From Acidobacteriota bacterium (GTDB lineage: Bacteria; Acidobacteriota; Terriglobia; Terriglobales; Acidobacteriaceae): DNA of 64,000 nt. The stretch is taken from NCBI GenBank assembly GCA_021791875.1, contig JAJYVU010000011.1, positions 1 through 64,000 on the forward strand, written 5' to 3'. Made by a program: the position numbers and the translations under genes. This document shows, piece by piece, positions 1 to 9,003 of the stretch (within the stretch, counting starts at the first letter, position 1; the number at the start of each line of letters is the position of its first letter). The notes under the pieces were generated by a model. That model saw only the letters and a list, made by a program, of their open reading frames with translations. It was not told the DNA's origin and did not search any database.

Positions 1-1254
1 ATCCTGACGGAAACCTTTCTGCCGAAGATCGACGGAATCGTGACGCGGTTGTGCCATACCATCCGGCATCTGCGGGAATTCGGTCACGAGGTGATGATCA
101 TCGCGCCGAAGGGCGTTACGGACTTTGAGGGGACGCCGGTGACGGGCGTGCCAGGATTCCCTTTTCCTCTTTATCCCGACCTGAAACTCGCGATTCCGCG
201 GTCTTACGTGGGGGCGGCGCTGAACGAGTTCCGGCCGGACGTGATTCATGCGATCAATCCAGCGGTGCTGGCTGTGTCGGCGTTCTTTTACTCGGTGCGC
301 TATCGGAAGCCGTTGGTGGTTTCCTACCACACGCACCTTCCCAAATATCTGAAGTACTACAAGCTGGGCCAGCTGGAACCGCTGATGTGGTGGGGGATGC
401 GGCGCGGGTACAACCGCGCGGACCTGACGCTGGCGACTTCGAGCGTGATGCAGGGCGAGCTGGAGGAGCATGGCATCCAGCGCGTGCAGCTTTGGCGGCG
501 CGGCGTGGATACGCAGACTTTCCACCCGAGCCGGGCGAGCCGCGAGATGCGCGAGCGGCTGACGCAGGGGCATCCCGAAGAAAAGTTGCTGGTCTACATC
601 GGACGGCTTTCGGCAGAGAAGGAAATTGAGCGCTGCAAGGATGTGCTGGAGGCGACTCCGGGACTGCGGCTGGCGCTGGTGGGCGACGGGCCGCACCGCG
701 AGAAGCTGGAACAGTATTTTGCGGGGACGCCGACGTATTTTGCGGGATTCATGCGCGGCGAGGATCTGGCTTCGGCCTTTGCTTCCGGCGATGTGTTCCT
801 TCTGCCCTCGCGCACGGAAACGCTGGGACTGGTGCTGCTGGAGGCGATGGCGGCCGGATGCCCGGTGGTGACGCCGAATGCGGGCGGCACGGCGGACATT
901 GTGCAGGACGGCGTGACGGGCCACCTTTACGATCCAGCGGATGAGATGGGCCATGTGAAGGCTGTGCAGCAGTTGCTGGCCGATCCTGAGCATCATGCGC
1001 AGATGCGAGTGAATGCGCGCAGGGATGCCGAGGAGTGGGGATGGTCCGCGGCGACGCGGCAACTGGAGGACTACTACCGGCGCGTGCTGCTGCGCGAAGA
1101 GCGGCTGGCGATCGAGATCAGGGAAGCGGCGGCCATGGGCGAAACGCCCGAGGCGATCTGCACGCGGCTGGAGATTTCCGGTGCGACCTACCGGCGGCAT
1201 GCGGCGGAAACCGCGCGCGGCGGCAAGCGGAAAGCAGAGCCGGCGGTGGGCTAG
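1..1254 (+). CDS. GT4-family glycosyltransferase (5' partial)
   Basis: This is a retaining GT-B glycosyltransferase that would move a sugar from a nucleotide donor to a lipid or glycan acceptor at the cytoplasmic membrane face. The reading frame is open from base 1 and the first residues (ILTETFLPKIDGIV) match the usual N-terminus of this family, so only a few codons should be missing upstream; the GTG at 40 is internal. Family marks are GRLSAEKE at the start of the C-terminal domain and the donor-site block ETLGLVLLEAMAAGCPVV near 785-870, with the spaced glutamates typical of GT4. The C-terminus carries an extra basic tail of about 50 residues (EAICTRLEISGATYRR) that resembles a short helix-turn-helix-like region. 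The acceptor cannot be told from sequence; it resembles SqdX, PimB and MgtA types. A strong hairpin terminator follows. Confidence 0.85.
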   Translation: MLTETFLPKIDGIVTRLCHTIRHLREFGHEVMIIAPKGVTDFEGTPVTGVPGFPFPLYPDLKLAIPRSYVGAALNEFRPDVIHAINPAVLAVSAFFYSVRYRKPLVVSYHTHLPKYLKYYKLGQLEPLMWWGMRRGYNRADLTLATSSVMQGELEEHGIQRVQLWRRGVDTQTFHPSRASREMRERLTQGHPEEKLLVYIGRLSAEKEIERCKDVLEATPGLRLALVGDGPHREKLEQYFAGTPTYFAGFMRGEDLASAFASGDVFLLPSRTETLGLVLLEAMAAGCPVVTPNAGGTADIVQDGVTGHLYDPADEMGHVKAVQQLLADPEHHAQMRVNARRDAEEWGWSAATRQLEDYYRRVLLREERLAIEIREAAAMGETPEAICTRLEISGATYRRHAAETARGGKRKAEPAVG

Positions 1255-1324
1255 TCCGCTGGCGAGGCCCACTCCAGCCCAAAAACGGGCTGGAATGGAG
1301 CAACATCACTGTGATTCTAAAGAG

Positions 1325-1358
1325 AAAAACCCACTCAGCGAGGACTGAGTGGGTTTTT
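1325..1358. terminator. Bidirectional rho-independent terminator
   Basis: A perfect 14-bp inverted repeat (AAAAACCCACTCAG / CTGAGTGGGTTTTT) has a 6-nt loop and has T-runs on both strands. It lies between the convergent glycosyltransferase and radical SAM genes and can end transcripts from both sides. Confidence 0.9.
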
Positions 1359-1374
1359 GATTTTGCGGCCGACT

Positions 1375-2514
1375 TCAGCTGATTTTTAGCAGGCGCATGG
1401 CGGCCTTGCGGAAGGCGACGGTCGCGGCTCCGGGTTTCTTGCCGCTGGAGCCGCTGAAGAGCGATTGCAAGACGCGTACAGGCGCGGGGATGGTGGACTG
1501 GCCGGTGCTTTCGTCCGGCGGGAAAAGCTGGACGAGCGCCTGGCTGGGGTTCTCGCGAAGCTGGTCGACCCAGGCAATGCGGTGCACGCAGAAGACGGTG
1601 CAGTAGGGCGCGCAGGACTTGGGTTTTTTGGCTTCGCGGACGCAGTCCTCAATGGTGTACTGCTCAAGTGGAATGGCGGGATAGCCGCGCTGCGCCATGC
1701 AATAGTGGACGAGACCGAACTCGCAGATGTAGAGATGGCGTCCGCCGGCGGGGCAATGCCAGTCATTTGGCTTGCCGGCGAGCAGATTCTTACGCCATGG
1801 GTTGTGGCGCGCAAAGGAGAAGGCGGATCGCGTCTTGTCTTCCACTTCCTTGAGGACGCGGCGGCTCTCCTCGTCGATGGGCTTGATTTTGCCGGTTTCG
1901 TCGTGGACGATGCCGGCGGTGCTGAGATGGCCGAGCTCCTTGGCGCGCTTCTGGATGGTGAGCACGTCAGAGGGCTTGCTGGTGCCGGCGCCGACGACCG
2001 AGTGAATGTGGACGGGGAACTCGGCGTACTCGGCGAGCCAGCGAAGGCGGAGGTCGAGGATGCGCAGGCTCTTCTTCGAGACGCTGTCGGGCTCGATATT
2101 GTCAATGCTGATCTGCATGCGGTCGAGGCCGGCGCGATTGAGGCTCTTGATGCGATCGATGGAGAGCAGGTAGCCGTTGGTGATCATGACGCAGATCATC
2201 TTGTAGCTGCGAATGCGCGCGATCACTTTTTCCAGTTCGGGGTGCAGGAGGGTTTCGCCGCCGGTGATGGTGATGGTGGTGGTGCCGAGGGCGGCGAGCT
2301 TATCGATGCGGCGGAGGAGATCCTCGATGGGCACGGGCTTGGAGTGGGTGTCGTACTCGCTGCAGTAGGCGCAGTCCAGATTGCATCGGCGGGTGACGAC
2401 GACGTGGGCGAAGACGGGATGGTCCTTCTCGCGCAGGGCCAGGGCGACGAGCCGCGTCTCACGGTAGAGGCGGTTCCAGCGCCGGAGGGTGCGGCGGACG
2501 GTCATCGGCATCAT
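1375..2514 (-). CDS. Radical SAM protein with C-terminal cysteine-rich (SPASM-like) region
   Basis: The protein has 379 residues. A radical SAM core is shown by C44-x3-C48-x2-C51 (CNLDCAYC), which binds the catalytic [4Fe-4S] cluster, and by GGET at 85-88, which contacts S-adenosylmethionine. The C-terminal third has a second cysteine set (HCPAGG, YIC, HYC, DC, SCAPYCTVFC) that could hold one or two auxiliary clusters, as in SPASM/Twitch enzymes. The start ATG has AAGGAG ten bases upstream. It is convergent with the glycosyltransferase and divergent from an FAD oxidoreductase. The substrate is unknown. Peptide maturases and lipid-modifying radical SAM enzymes both have this layout, and no precursor-peptide gene is visible next to it. 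Confidence 0.8.
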   Translation of the reverse strand: MMPMTVRRTLRRWNRLYRETRLVALALREKDHPVFAHVVVTRRCNLDCAYCSEYDTHSKPVPIEDLLRRIDKLAALGTTTITITGGETLLHPELEKVIARIRSYKMICVMITNGYLLSIDRIKSLNRAGLDRMQISIDNIEPDSVSKKSLRILDLRLRWLAEYAEFPVHIHSVVGAGTSKPSDVLTIQKRAKELGHLSTAGIVHDETGKIKPIDEESRRVLKEVEDKTRSAFSFARHNPWRKNLLAGKPNDWHCPAGGRHLYICEFGLVHYCMAQRGYPAIPLEQYTIEDCVREAKKPKSCAPYCTVFCVHRIAWVDQLRENPSQALVQLFPPDESTGQSTIPAPVRVLQSLFSGSSGKKPGAATVAFRKAAMRLLKIS

Positions 2515-2665
2515 GCGGGTGAGTCTCCTTCGTAACAGGATAACGAATCGCTGTTATAAAAGGCGCAATTTTGGGGGTGGGAGCTGGGAAATTCAGCGTA
2601 AAGTGGTCGGAAAGCCTGCGAGGGCGTCTGCTGGCGGATGACGCTGAGATGACAGGAGCTTTGTG

Positions 2666-4273
2666 ATGGGCACGGGGATGAAGTCAAAGACGGCGGAAGT
2701 GCTGGGCGAGGTGGGCTTGCCGGAGCCGGTGAGGGCGCTGGCTGCGCGGCGCTGGGATGCGATCGTGGTGGGCGCGGGGCATAACGGGCTGGCGTGCGCG
2801 ACTTACCTGGCGCGGGCGGGGAAATCCGTTCTGGTGCTGGAGGCGCGTGCGCGTGTGGGCGGCGCGTGCACGATTGAGGAGCCGTTTCCGGGGGTGAAGA
2901 TGTCGCCGTGCGCGTACCTCGCGGGTCTGCTGCATCCGCTGGTGGTGGAGGAACTGGGGCTGCCGGCGCGGGGATACAAGTGGACTCCCGCGGTGAACGG
3001 GCTGTTTGTACCGTTTCTGGACGGAGGGAGCATTCAGCTTTGGGATGATGACTCGGCGTGCGAGGCGGAGGTGAGGCGGTTTTCGCCCGGCGATGTGGCC
3101 GGATGGAGGGCGATGAATGCGGTGATTACCCGGACACGCGAAGCGCTGCGCCCGGCGGGCGAGCGGGATTTGTGGATTGGGGATGCGCCGTCGCGGGAGG
3201 AGATAGAGCATCGGCTGGGCAACGACGATGAAGCTCGCGGGCTGCTGTTTGAATGGTCGATGGCGGAGTTTGTGACGCGATATCTCGAGGACGAGCGGCT
3301 GCAGTGCGCGTACCTGGGGCAGGGCGTGATTGGAACGAACGCGAGTCCGTTTGATGCGGGCACGGCGTCGATCCGGTTTCATCACGCGTCGGGGCGGCTG
3401 GGCGGAATGCCGGGCATGTGGGGCTACGTGGAAGGCGGCATGGGGATGGTGTCGTTCTACTTCTGCGATGCGGCGCGCGAGGCCGGTGCGGTGGTGGCCG
3501 CGGGGGTTCCGGTGGCGCAGATTGTACCGGGCGAAGGCGTGGTGCTGGAGGGTGGCGAGCGGATCCATGCTGGCGTGGTGATATCGAATGCGGACCCCAA
3601 AAGAACACTCATGATGCTGGGCGATGCGGCGGATGCGAAGTGGCGCGCGCAGGCGGAGGGAGTTCCGATTGAAGGATGCACAGTGAAGCTGAATGTGCAT
3701 CTGCGGGAGCTGCCGGACTTTGCGGCGCGGCCGGGACTCGACATGCCGCACCACTACGGGCAGATCAACGCGCCGCTGACCAAGGATGAATGGAAAGCGG
3801 GATTTGCAGCGGCAAAGCGCGGCGAGTTGCCGGAGCATCTGTGGTGCGAGCTGTATTTCCAGAGCGTGCATGATAGGAGCGTGTGCCCGCCGGGAACGCA
3901 CACCATGAGCGTGTTCGCGCAATATGTGCCTTACACGTTTACAAATGGAACGTGGGAGACGCGGCGCGAAGAGGTGCGGGCCCTGGCGGTGAACTCCCTG
4001 GCTCGCTTCTGCTCGAACATCGAGACGGCGGTGATCGATGCGCAGGTGATGGGGCCCCCGGACATTGAAGAAAAAGTGGGGCTGACGGGCGGGCATATTT
4101 TCCAGGGCGAGTGTCTGCCGGCGTACATGTGGGGCAAACGGCTGGCAGCGCGGACGCCGATGCCCGGGGTGTACCTGTGCGGGGCGTGTACGCATCCAGG
4201 CGGGAGCGTGATCGGGATCAATGGGAGAAATGCGGCGATGGCGGTGCTGGGCGACGAGTCGCATGACCGGTGA
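2666..4273 (+). CDS. FAD-dependent oxidoreductase, phytoene dehydrogenase/PYROXD2-like
   Basis: This flavoprotein of about 535 residues has an N-terminal Rossmann dinucleotide fold: GAGHNGLACATYLARAG followed by VLVLEARARVGG, the beta-alpha-beta plus GG motif of the amine oxidase/phytoene desaturase group. The C-terminal FAD-closing motif is GVYLCGACTHPGGSVIGING. Family members oxidise or isomerise carotenoid-like or other hydrophobic substrates; human PYROXD2 is a relative. No other carotenoid genes lie nearby, so the substrate is open. GTG at 2663 and ATG at 2666 are both possible starts; the ATG is preferred because CAGGAG sits seven bases before it. The end overlaps the start of the APC permease, so the two genes are probably translationally coupled. 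Confidence 0.85.
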   Translation: MGTGMKSKTAEVLGEVGLPEPVRALAARRWDAIVVGAGHNGLACATYLARAGKSVLVLEARARVGGACTIEEPFPGVKMSPCAYLAGLLHPLVVEELGLPARGYKWTPAVNGLFVPFLDGGSIQLWDDDSACEAEVRRFSPGDVAGWRAMNAVITRTREALRPAGERDLWIGDAPSREEIEHRLGNDDEARGLLFEWSMAEFVTRYLEDERLQCAYLGQGVIGTNASPFDAGTASIRFHHASGRLGGMPGMWGYVEGGMGMVSFYFCDAAREAGAVVAAGVPVAQIVPGEGVVLEGGERIHAGVVISNADPKRTLMMLGDAADAKWRAQAEGVPIEGCTVKLNVHLRELPDFAARPGLDMPHHYGQINAPLTKDEWKAGFAAAKRGELPEHLWCELYFQSVHDRSVCPPGTHTMSVFAQYVPYTFTNGTWETRREEVRALAVNSLARFCSNIETAVIDAQVMGPPDIEEKVGLTGGHIFQGECLPAYMWGKRLAARTPMPGVYLCGACTHPGGSVIGINGRNAAMAVLGDESHDR

Positions 4274-5705
4274 GCTGGAGGGCGCAGGGCGCGGGAAAGA
4301 CAGTCACGGGCTGAAGCGGGTACTGGGCTTTCGCGACCTGACGTTCTTTTACATCGTGACGGCGCTGAGCCTGCGCTGGATTGCAACGGCGGCAGCCGCT
4401 GGTCCGGGGACACTGGCGGTGTGGGTGACAGCGCTGTGCTGCTTTTTTGTGCCGCTGGCCTTCAGCGTGATGGAGCTGTCGAGCCGTTTTCCGCAGGAGG
4501 GCGGCCTGTATGTTTGGACGCGCGAGGCTTTTGGCGACGGCGCGGGATTTGTGGCGGGATGGACGTACTTCATGGCGAATCTGCCGTTCTTTCCGTCGGT
4601 GCTGTACTTCAGCGCGGCCTCGGTGCTACCCGTGATGGGAGCCAGAGGCGCGAAGCTGGATGAGGATCCCGCTTATTTTTCCGTGTTCGCGCTGGCGTGG
4701 CTGGCAGTGATTACGCTGGTGAATATTCGCAGCGCGGTGGCGGGCAAGTGGCTGAACAACGTAGCGTCATTTGGGAGCTGGCTGCCGATTGTGGCTCTGC
4801 TGGTGCTGGCAGCCGTGGCGTACGCGCATCACGGATCGGCGACGCGTTTTACGGCGAGCGCCATGGTTCCAAGACCGACGCTGAAGGACGCGATTTTTCT
4901 TTCGACGATCTTCTTTGCCTTTGGCGGCTGCGAGGCAGGCTCGTTTATGGGCGAGGAGATTCGCGATGCGCGGCGCACGATTCCGCGGGCGCTGCTGGTG
5001 AGCGGAGTGGTGCTGGCGCTGTGCTACATCCTGGGTACGGTGGCGCTGCTGGTGGCATTGCCGTCGAGTGCAATTTCCGGAGTGAACGGCCTGGCACATG
5101 GCGTGCACGTGCTGTGCACGGAGGTGGGTGCGCCGTGGCTGGAGAAGGTGCTGGGATTGTTGATCGGGCTGGGGGCTGTGGGCGGCGCGGCTTCGTTCCT
5201 ATCATCGACGGCGCGACTGCCATTTGTAGCCGGGATAGATCGTTATTTGCCGCGGCCCTTTGGATGGGTGCATCCGCACTACCGGACGCCCTGGGTAGCG
5301 ATTGGCTGCTACGGGCTTGCGGGTATGGTGATGACGGTGCTGAGCCAGGCGGGGACGACGGTGCGGGGCGCGTACGATGTGCTGCTTAGCATGACGGTGA
5401 TTACGTACTTTGTTCCGTACCTGTACCTGTTTGCGTCGATGATCAAGTTGCAGTGGAGATCGGCGGGCGAAGGCGTGATGCGGGTGCCGGGCGGCGCGAA
5501 GGTAGCGATTCCGCTGGCTGGGGTGGGGTTTGTAAGCACAGCGGTTACGATTGCATTGTCACTGGTTCCGTCACAGGAAGAGCCGGACAAGGCGCTGGCT
5601 GCGGCGAAGGTGCTGGTGGGGGCGGCGGTGCTGATTGGGTCGGGCGCGGTCGTGTACTGGGTGCAGAGGAAGAAGCGGGTGGCAATCGCCTCGGCGGGTG
5701 AATGA
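4263..5705 (+). CDS. APC-superfamily amino acid permease
   Basis: This is a polytopic membrane transporter of about 480 residues with roughly twelve hydrophobic segments. The first transmembrane region carries the APC substrate-binding signature (ALSLRWIATAAAAGPGTLAVW), and PQEGGLYVWTREAFG is the conserved segment after helix 2. It probably imports or exchanges an amino acid, organic cation or polyamine. I chose the ATG at 4263, which overlaps the upstream oxidoreductase stop by 11 bases; an ATG at 4221 would add 14 arginine/tryptophan-rich residues read out of frame through the upstream gene and is less likely. The coupling suggests the transporter and the flavoenzyme act on related compounds, which is an inference. 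Confidence 0.85.
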   Translation: MTGELEGAGRGKDSHGLKRVLGFRDLTFFYIVTALSLRWIATAAAAGPGTLAVWVTALCCFFVPLAFSVMELSSRFPQEGGLYVWTREAFGDGAGFVAGWTYFMANLPFFPSVLYFSAASVLPVMGARGAKLDEDPAYFSVFALAWLAVITLVNIRSAVAGKWLNNVASFGSWLPIVALLVLAAVAYAHHGSATRFTASAMVPRPTLKDAIFLSTIFFAFGGCEAGSFMGEEIRDARRTIPRALLVSGVVLALCYILGTVALLVALPSSAISGVNGLAHGVHVLCTEVGAPWLEKVLGLLIGLGAVGGAASFLSSTARLPFVAGIDRYLPRPFGWVHPHYRTPWVAIGCYGLAGMVMTVLSQAGTTVRGAYDVLLSMTVITYFVPYLYLFASMIKLQWRSAGEGVMRVPGGAKVAIPLAGVGFVSTAVTIALSLVPSQEEPDKALAAAKVLVGAAVLIGSGAVVYWVQRKKRVAIASAGE

Positions 5706-5792
5706 AACCGCAGGTCCTTCGACTGCGCAGGCCGCCACTTTGTGACGGCCCGATTCGCTCAGGATGACAGCATCTTTTTCGGGGCGAGGCTT

Positions 5793-5909
5793 CAGAGCAT
5801 TTCCCCTATTCCTGTGAAGTTTCTGAATTCAACCGCGCGCAGCTTTTCTTAACGGAAAAGCTGCGTTGAGATTCTCTCTTCGGTCTATACCCATAGGGGA
5901 AATGCTCTA
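5793..5909. repeat. 117-bp palindromic intergenic element, copy 1 (MITE-like)
   Basis: Terminal inverted repeats AGAGCATTTCCCCTAT (5794-5809) and ATAGGGGAAATGCTCT (5893-5908) bracket an inner hairpin CGCAGCTTTTC / GAAAAGCTGCG (5838-5865) with a TTAACG loop. The same 117-bp sequence occurs at 21882-21998 with about nine mismatches by eye. The right end is flanked by TA, which forms part of the TAG stop codon of the minus-strand VPS10 gene. The left end has CA instead. There is no ORF inside. It sits between two convergent genes. A TA duplication would suit mobilisation by an IS630/Tc1-type transposase, but none is in the window. Confidence 0.85.
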
Positions 5910-8900
5910 GTCCACGCCGAGGGATTTTGCCCGGACGAGGAGCTTGTCTGTGGCCTCGTGCAGGTGATCGACGGCGGCGTACTGCGGCTGGGTGGGTGCG
6001 ACGTCGGCTCCCTGCAGGGTGCGGAGCATGCCCCACAGGGTTCCACGCATTCCGAGCAGGGTCTGGGCTACGACGGACGGGCTTTGGCCGTAGTAGCCGG
6101 ATCCGCCGAGGAGTTGCATCAGTTCTTTGCCTGCGCCGGGACGAGCGGCGGCGGTCTGGACTTTTTCCACCGCAGCCTGGATGCGCTGGAGGTCGTGATA
6201 GACGATCAGCGAGAGATCATACTGCGCCTGAAGGCCGGCCGTGGGAGTTTTGACGCGGGGATCTTCCCGTAACAGTAGCGGTTGCGTATAGGATTTGCCG
6301 TCGACCGTGAGCCTGACCGTGTACATGCCGGGCATAGCGAAAGGCGACGTAGGCGCAGGCGCGGTATTGTGGGGCACGGCGGCGATGGGGTAGCGCGGCG
6401 GGATTCCGGCAACGGGCTGCAGGTGGAGATCCCACACGAAGCGATGCAGTCCAGCCTCTGCGGACAAGTGCTGCGCCGGGCGCAGCCAGTAGGACGGGAT
6501 GGGCAGCATCGGGTTGGGTTTGGGCACGGGCGTGGCGCTTGAATAGCTGCGCAGCACGTCGCCCTGGGCGTCGAGAATCTGCATGGTGACGGGGCCTTGC
6601 GCATTGTGGGGCAGCCAGTAGTCGAGGATGGCGCCGTCGGGCGGGTTGGGCGCGGCGGGTTCGTCGGGCGCGAGCGGCGTGTCGGTATTGGTATCCCAAT
6701 GGACGCGATATGCCAGCTCGGGACGGATGAGAGCGGGCGTGGAACCGGCAATCTTCTTCCACTGGCGCAGCGGGGTGATGTCGTCGAGCACCCAGAAGCC
6801 GCGGCCGTGCGTGGCGATGGCGAGGTCGTCATTCTTGATGATGAGGTCGCGGATGCTGGTGGCGGGCAGGTTGAGGCGGAGCGGCTGCCAGTGGTCGCCA
6901 TCGTCAAAGGAAACGTAGACGGTGCGCTCGGTGCCGCAGTAGAGCAGGCCGGGAACCTTGGGATCCTGGCGGACGACGTTGACGTCTTCGTCGTCGGGCA
7001 GGCCGTTGACAATTTTTGTCCAGGTCTTGCCGCTGTCGTGCGTGCGGTAGATGTAGGGGTGCAGGTCTTCGAGGCGAATGGTGTTGATGGCAGCGTAGGC
7101 GGTGCCGGGGTGGAAGTGGCCGGCGTCGAGAATGGAGACCTTTTGCCAGGGCTTGAGTTCGGGCGGGGTGACGTTGTTCCAGTGCTTGCCGCCGTCGGTG
7201 GTGAGCCAGATGAGGCCATCGTCGGTGCCGGCCCAGATTCGGTCGAGTTCAAGCGGCGAAGGCGCGAGCGCGTAGATGACGCCGCGGTCTTTGGGCTGCG
7301 CCGCGGGCTGGTTGCTGTAGACGCCGACGACCGAGGGGATGGGCCAGGTCTTACGCGAGAGGTCGGGGCTGATCTGCTTCCAAGAGTTGCCGCCGTCGCT
7401 GGTGACCCAGAGGGTGTTGGCGGCAAAGTAGAGCAAGTGCGGGTCAATGGGCGAGAACATGACCGGCTCGGTGCGGATGGCGCGGTAGCCGCCATTGCGC
7501 AGCGGTTTGGGGAGCACGTTCTGGACCTGGCCGGTGCTGCGGAACCACTTGGTGAGTTTGCCGCCGTACACGATGTTGGGGTTGAGCGGATCGGGCGCGA
7601 CGTAGCCGTATTCTTCAGCGCCGACAGGGTGCCAGTTGCGGAAGTTGATTTCGCCGTCGTTACCGCGCGTCTGGATGCAAACGGAGCCGCTTTCCTGCTG
7701 GCCGCCGCAGAGGCGATAGGGGAAGGAGTTGTCCGCTTCGACGTGGTAGATTTGCGCGGTGGGCTGGTTGTACCAGGAACTCCAGGTCTGGCCGCCGTTG
7801 ACGGTGACGAGTGCGCCCTGATCGCCGACGAGGCAGATGATTTTGGGATTCGTGGGATTGATCCAGATGTTCTGGTAGTCGTCTCCGCCCGGGGCGCCGC
7901 GCAGGGCATTCCAGGTGTGGCCGCCGTCGGTGCTCTTCCAGGTGACGATGCTGGTCATGTAGAAGACATTGGGGTTTTCGGGGTCGATGGCAGGCATGGG
8001 CAGATCGCCGCCGCCAATGCGCTCCTTGGGGCGGGGATCGTTGGTGACGGTGTGCCAGGTGAGTCCGGCGTCGTCTGAGCGATAGAGCTGCACTTTGCCG
8101 GGCAGGGCGACGGACGCGAAAAGGCGGCTGGGACGGCTGGGCGCGATGGCGATGTAGGCCTGAATGATGTCATCGGGCAAGCCGCCGGAGAGCTTCTTCC
8201 ACGTCGTGCCGCCGTCTGTGGATTTGTAGATACCGGCGTCGGTGCCGTTGAACTGGCCGTTTTCCCACGGACCGAGGCGCGAGTCCCACAGGCCGGCGTA
8301 GACGATGTTGGGATTTTGGGGATCGATGCGGACATCGTTGCCGCCGATATTCGGGTTGATGTAGAGGACCTTCTGCCAGGTTTTGCCGCCGTCGAGCGTG
8401 CGGAAGATGCCACGCTCGGGGTTCGGGCCGTAAGGATGGCCGGCGACGGCGACAAAGACGCGGTTGGGGTCGTGGGGGTCAATGGCCATGGCGGAGATTT
8501 GCTGGCTCTGGCGCAGGCCGATGCGGGTCCAGGTTTTGCCGCCATTGATGGATTTGTACATGCCGTCGCCGATGGAAAGGTCGGGCCGTTGGAGGCCCTC
8601 GCCGCTGCCGACGTAGATGATGTTGGGATTGGAGGGCGAGACGACAAGTGCGCCGATGGAGCCTGTTGGCTCGTGGTCAAAGATGGGGTGCCAGGTGCGG
8701 CCAAAGTCGTTGGTTTTCCAGACGCCGCCGTCGACGGCGCCCACGTAAAAGACATTGGGCTCGCTGGGAACGCCGGAGACAGCGCGGGTGCGGCCGCCGC
8801 GGAACGGGCCGATGAGGCGCCAGTGGAGGTCGTGATCGAAGACCGAAGAATGGATAGCGGACGGCGTGGTCTGTGCTGGGGCTTGGGCCGGGCTTTGGGC

Positions 8901-8960
8901 GAAGCAAGGGAGCGAAACAGCGCAAAAGACGAGGGCGATAAGGGCCGTGAGTTTCCGCAT
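5907..8960 (-). CDS. Secreted VPS10/sortilin-like BNR-repeat protein (paralogue 1)
   Basis: This exported beta-propeller protein has about 1,017 residues. The start is placed at the ATG whose product begins MRKLTALIALVFCAVSLPCFAQ, a clear signal peptide with an Ala-Gln cleavage site and a GGAG site eight bases upstream; an in-frame start 37 codons earlier is not supported. Repeated Asp-box motifs of the form S-x-D/N-G-G-x-T-W (SINGGKTW, STDGGTTW, VNGGQTW, TSDGGNSW) run over most of the length, as in VPS10/sortilin and photosystem-stability-factor-like proteins, followed by a C-terminal beta-rich region with no catalytic motif I recognise. These proteins are abundant in Acidobacteria; a binding or scaffold role is likely but unproven. 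The TAG stop lies in the end of a palindromic element. A divergent paralogue is at 9596. Confidence 0.85.
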   Translation of the reverse strand: MRKLTALIALVFCAVSLPCFAQSPAQAPAQTTPSAIHSSVFDHDLHWRLIGPFRGGRTRAVSGVPSEPNVFYVGAVDGGVWKTNDFGRTWHPIFDHEPTGSIGALVVSPSNPNIIYVGSGEGLQRPDLSIGDGMYKSINGGKTWTRIGLRQSQQISAMAIDPHDPNRVFVAVAGHPYGPNPERGIFRTLDGGKTWQKVLYINPNIGGNDVRIDPQNPNIVYAGLWDSRLGPWENGQFNGTDAGIYKSTDGGTTWKKLSGGLPDDIIQAYIAIAPSRPSRLFASVALPGKVQLYRSDDAGLTWHTVTNDPRPKERIGGGDLPMPAIDPENPNVFYMTSIVTWKSTDGGHTWNALRGAPGGDDYQNIWINPTNPKIICLVGDQGALVTVNGGQTWSSWYNQPTAQIYHVEADNSFPYRLCGGQQESGSVCIQTRGNDGEINFRNWHPVGAEEYGYVAPDPLNPNIVYGGKLTKWFRSTGQVQNVLPKPLRNGGYRAIRTEPVMFSPIDPHLLYFAANTLWVTSDGGNSWKQISPDLSRKTWPIPSVVGVYSNQPAAQPKDRGVIYALAPSPLELDRIWAGTDDGLIWLTTDGGKHWNNVTPPELKPWQKVSILDAGHFHPGTAYAAINTIRLEDLHPYIYRTHDSGKTWTKIVNGLPDDEDVNVVRQDPKVPGLLYCGTERTVYVSFDDGDHWQPLRLNLPATSIRDLIIKNDDLAIATHGRGFWVLDDITPLRQWKKIAGSTPALIRPELAYRVHWDTNTDTPLAPDEPAAPNPPDGAILDYWLPHNAQGPVTMQILDAQGDVLRSYSSATPVPKPNPMLPIPSYWLRPAQHLSAEAGLHRFVWDLHLQPVAGIPPRYPIAAVPHNTAPAPTSPFAMPGMYTVRLTVDGKSYTQPLLLREDPRVKTPTAGLQAQYDLSLIVYHDLQRIQAAVEKVQTAAARPGAGKELMQLLGGSGYYGQSPSVVAQTLLGMRGTLWGMLRTLQGADVAPTQPQYAAVDHLHEATDKLLVRAKSLGVD

Positions 8961-9003
8961 GATGGCAGCTCCGGAACAGGAAGAATGGGAACAGCGAAGT
9001 TTA

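Noticed and set aside
2684-4264. Long antisense frame opposite the FAD oxidoreductase
   Set aside because: Product rich in Arg/His/Pro with no motifs; explained by the third-position G/C bias of the real gene.
6597-8078. Plus-strand frame opposite VPS10 paralogue 1
   Set aside because: Val/Gly/Ala-rich shadow with no family match; the minus strand has clear Asp-boxes.
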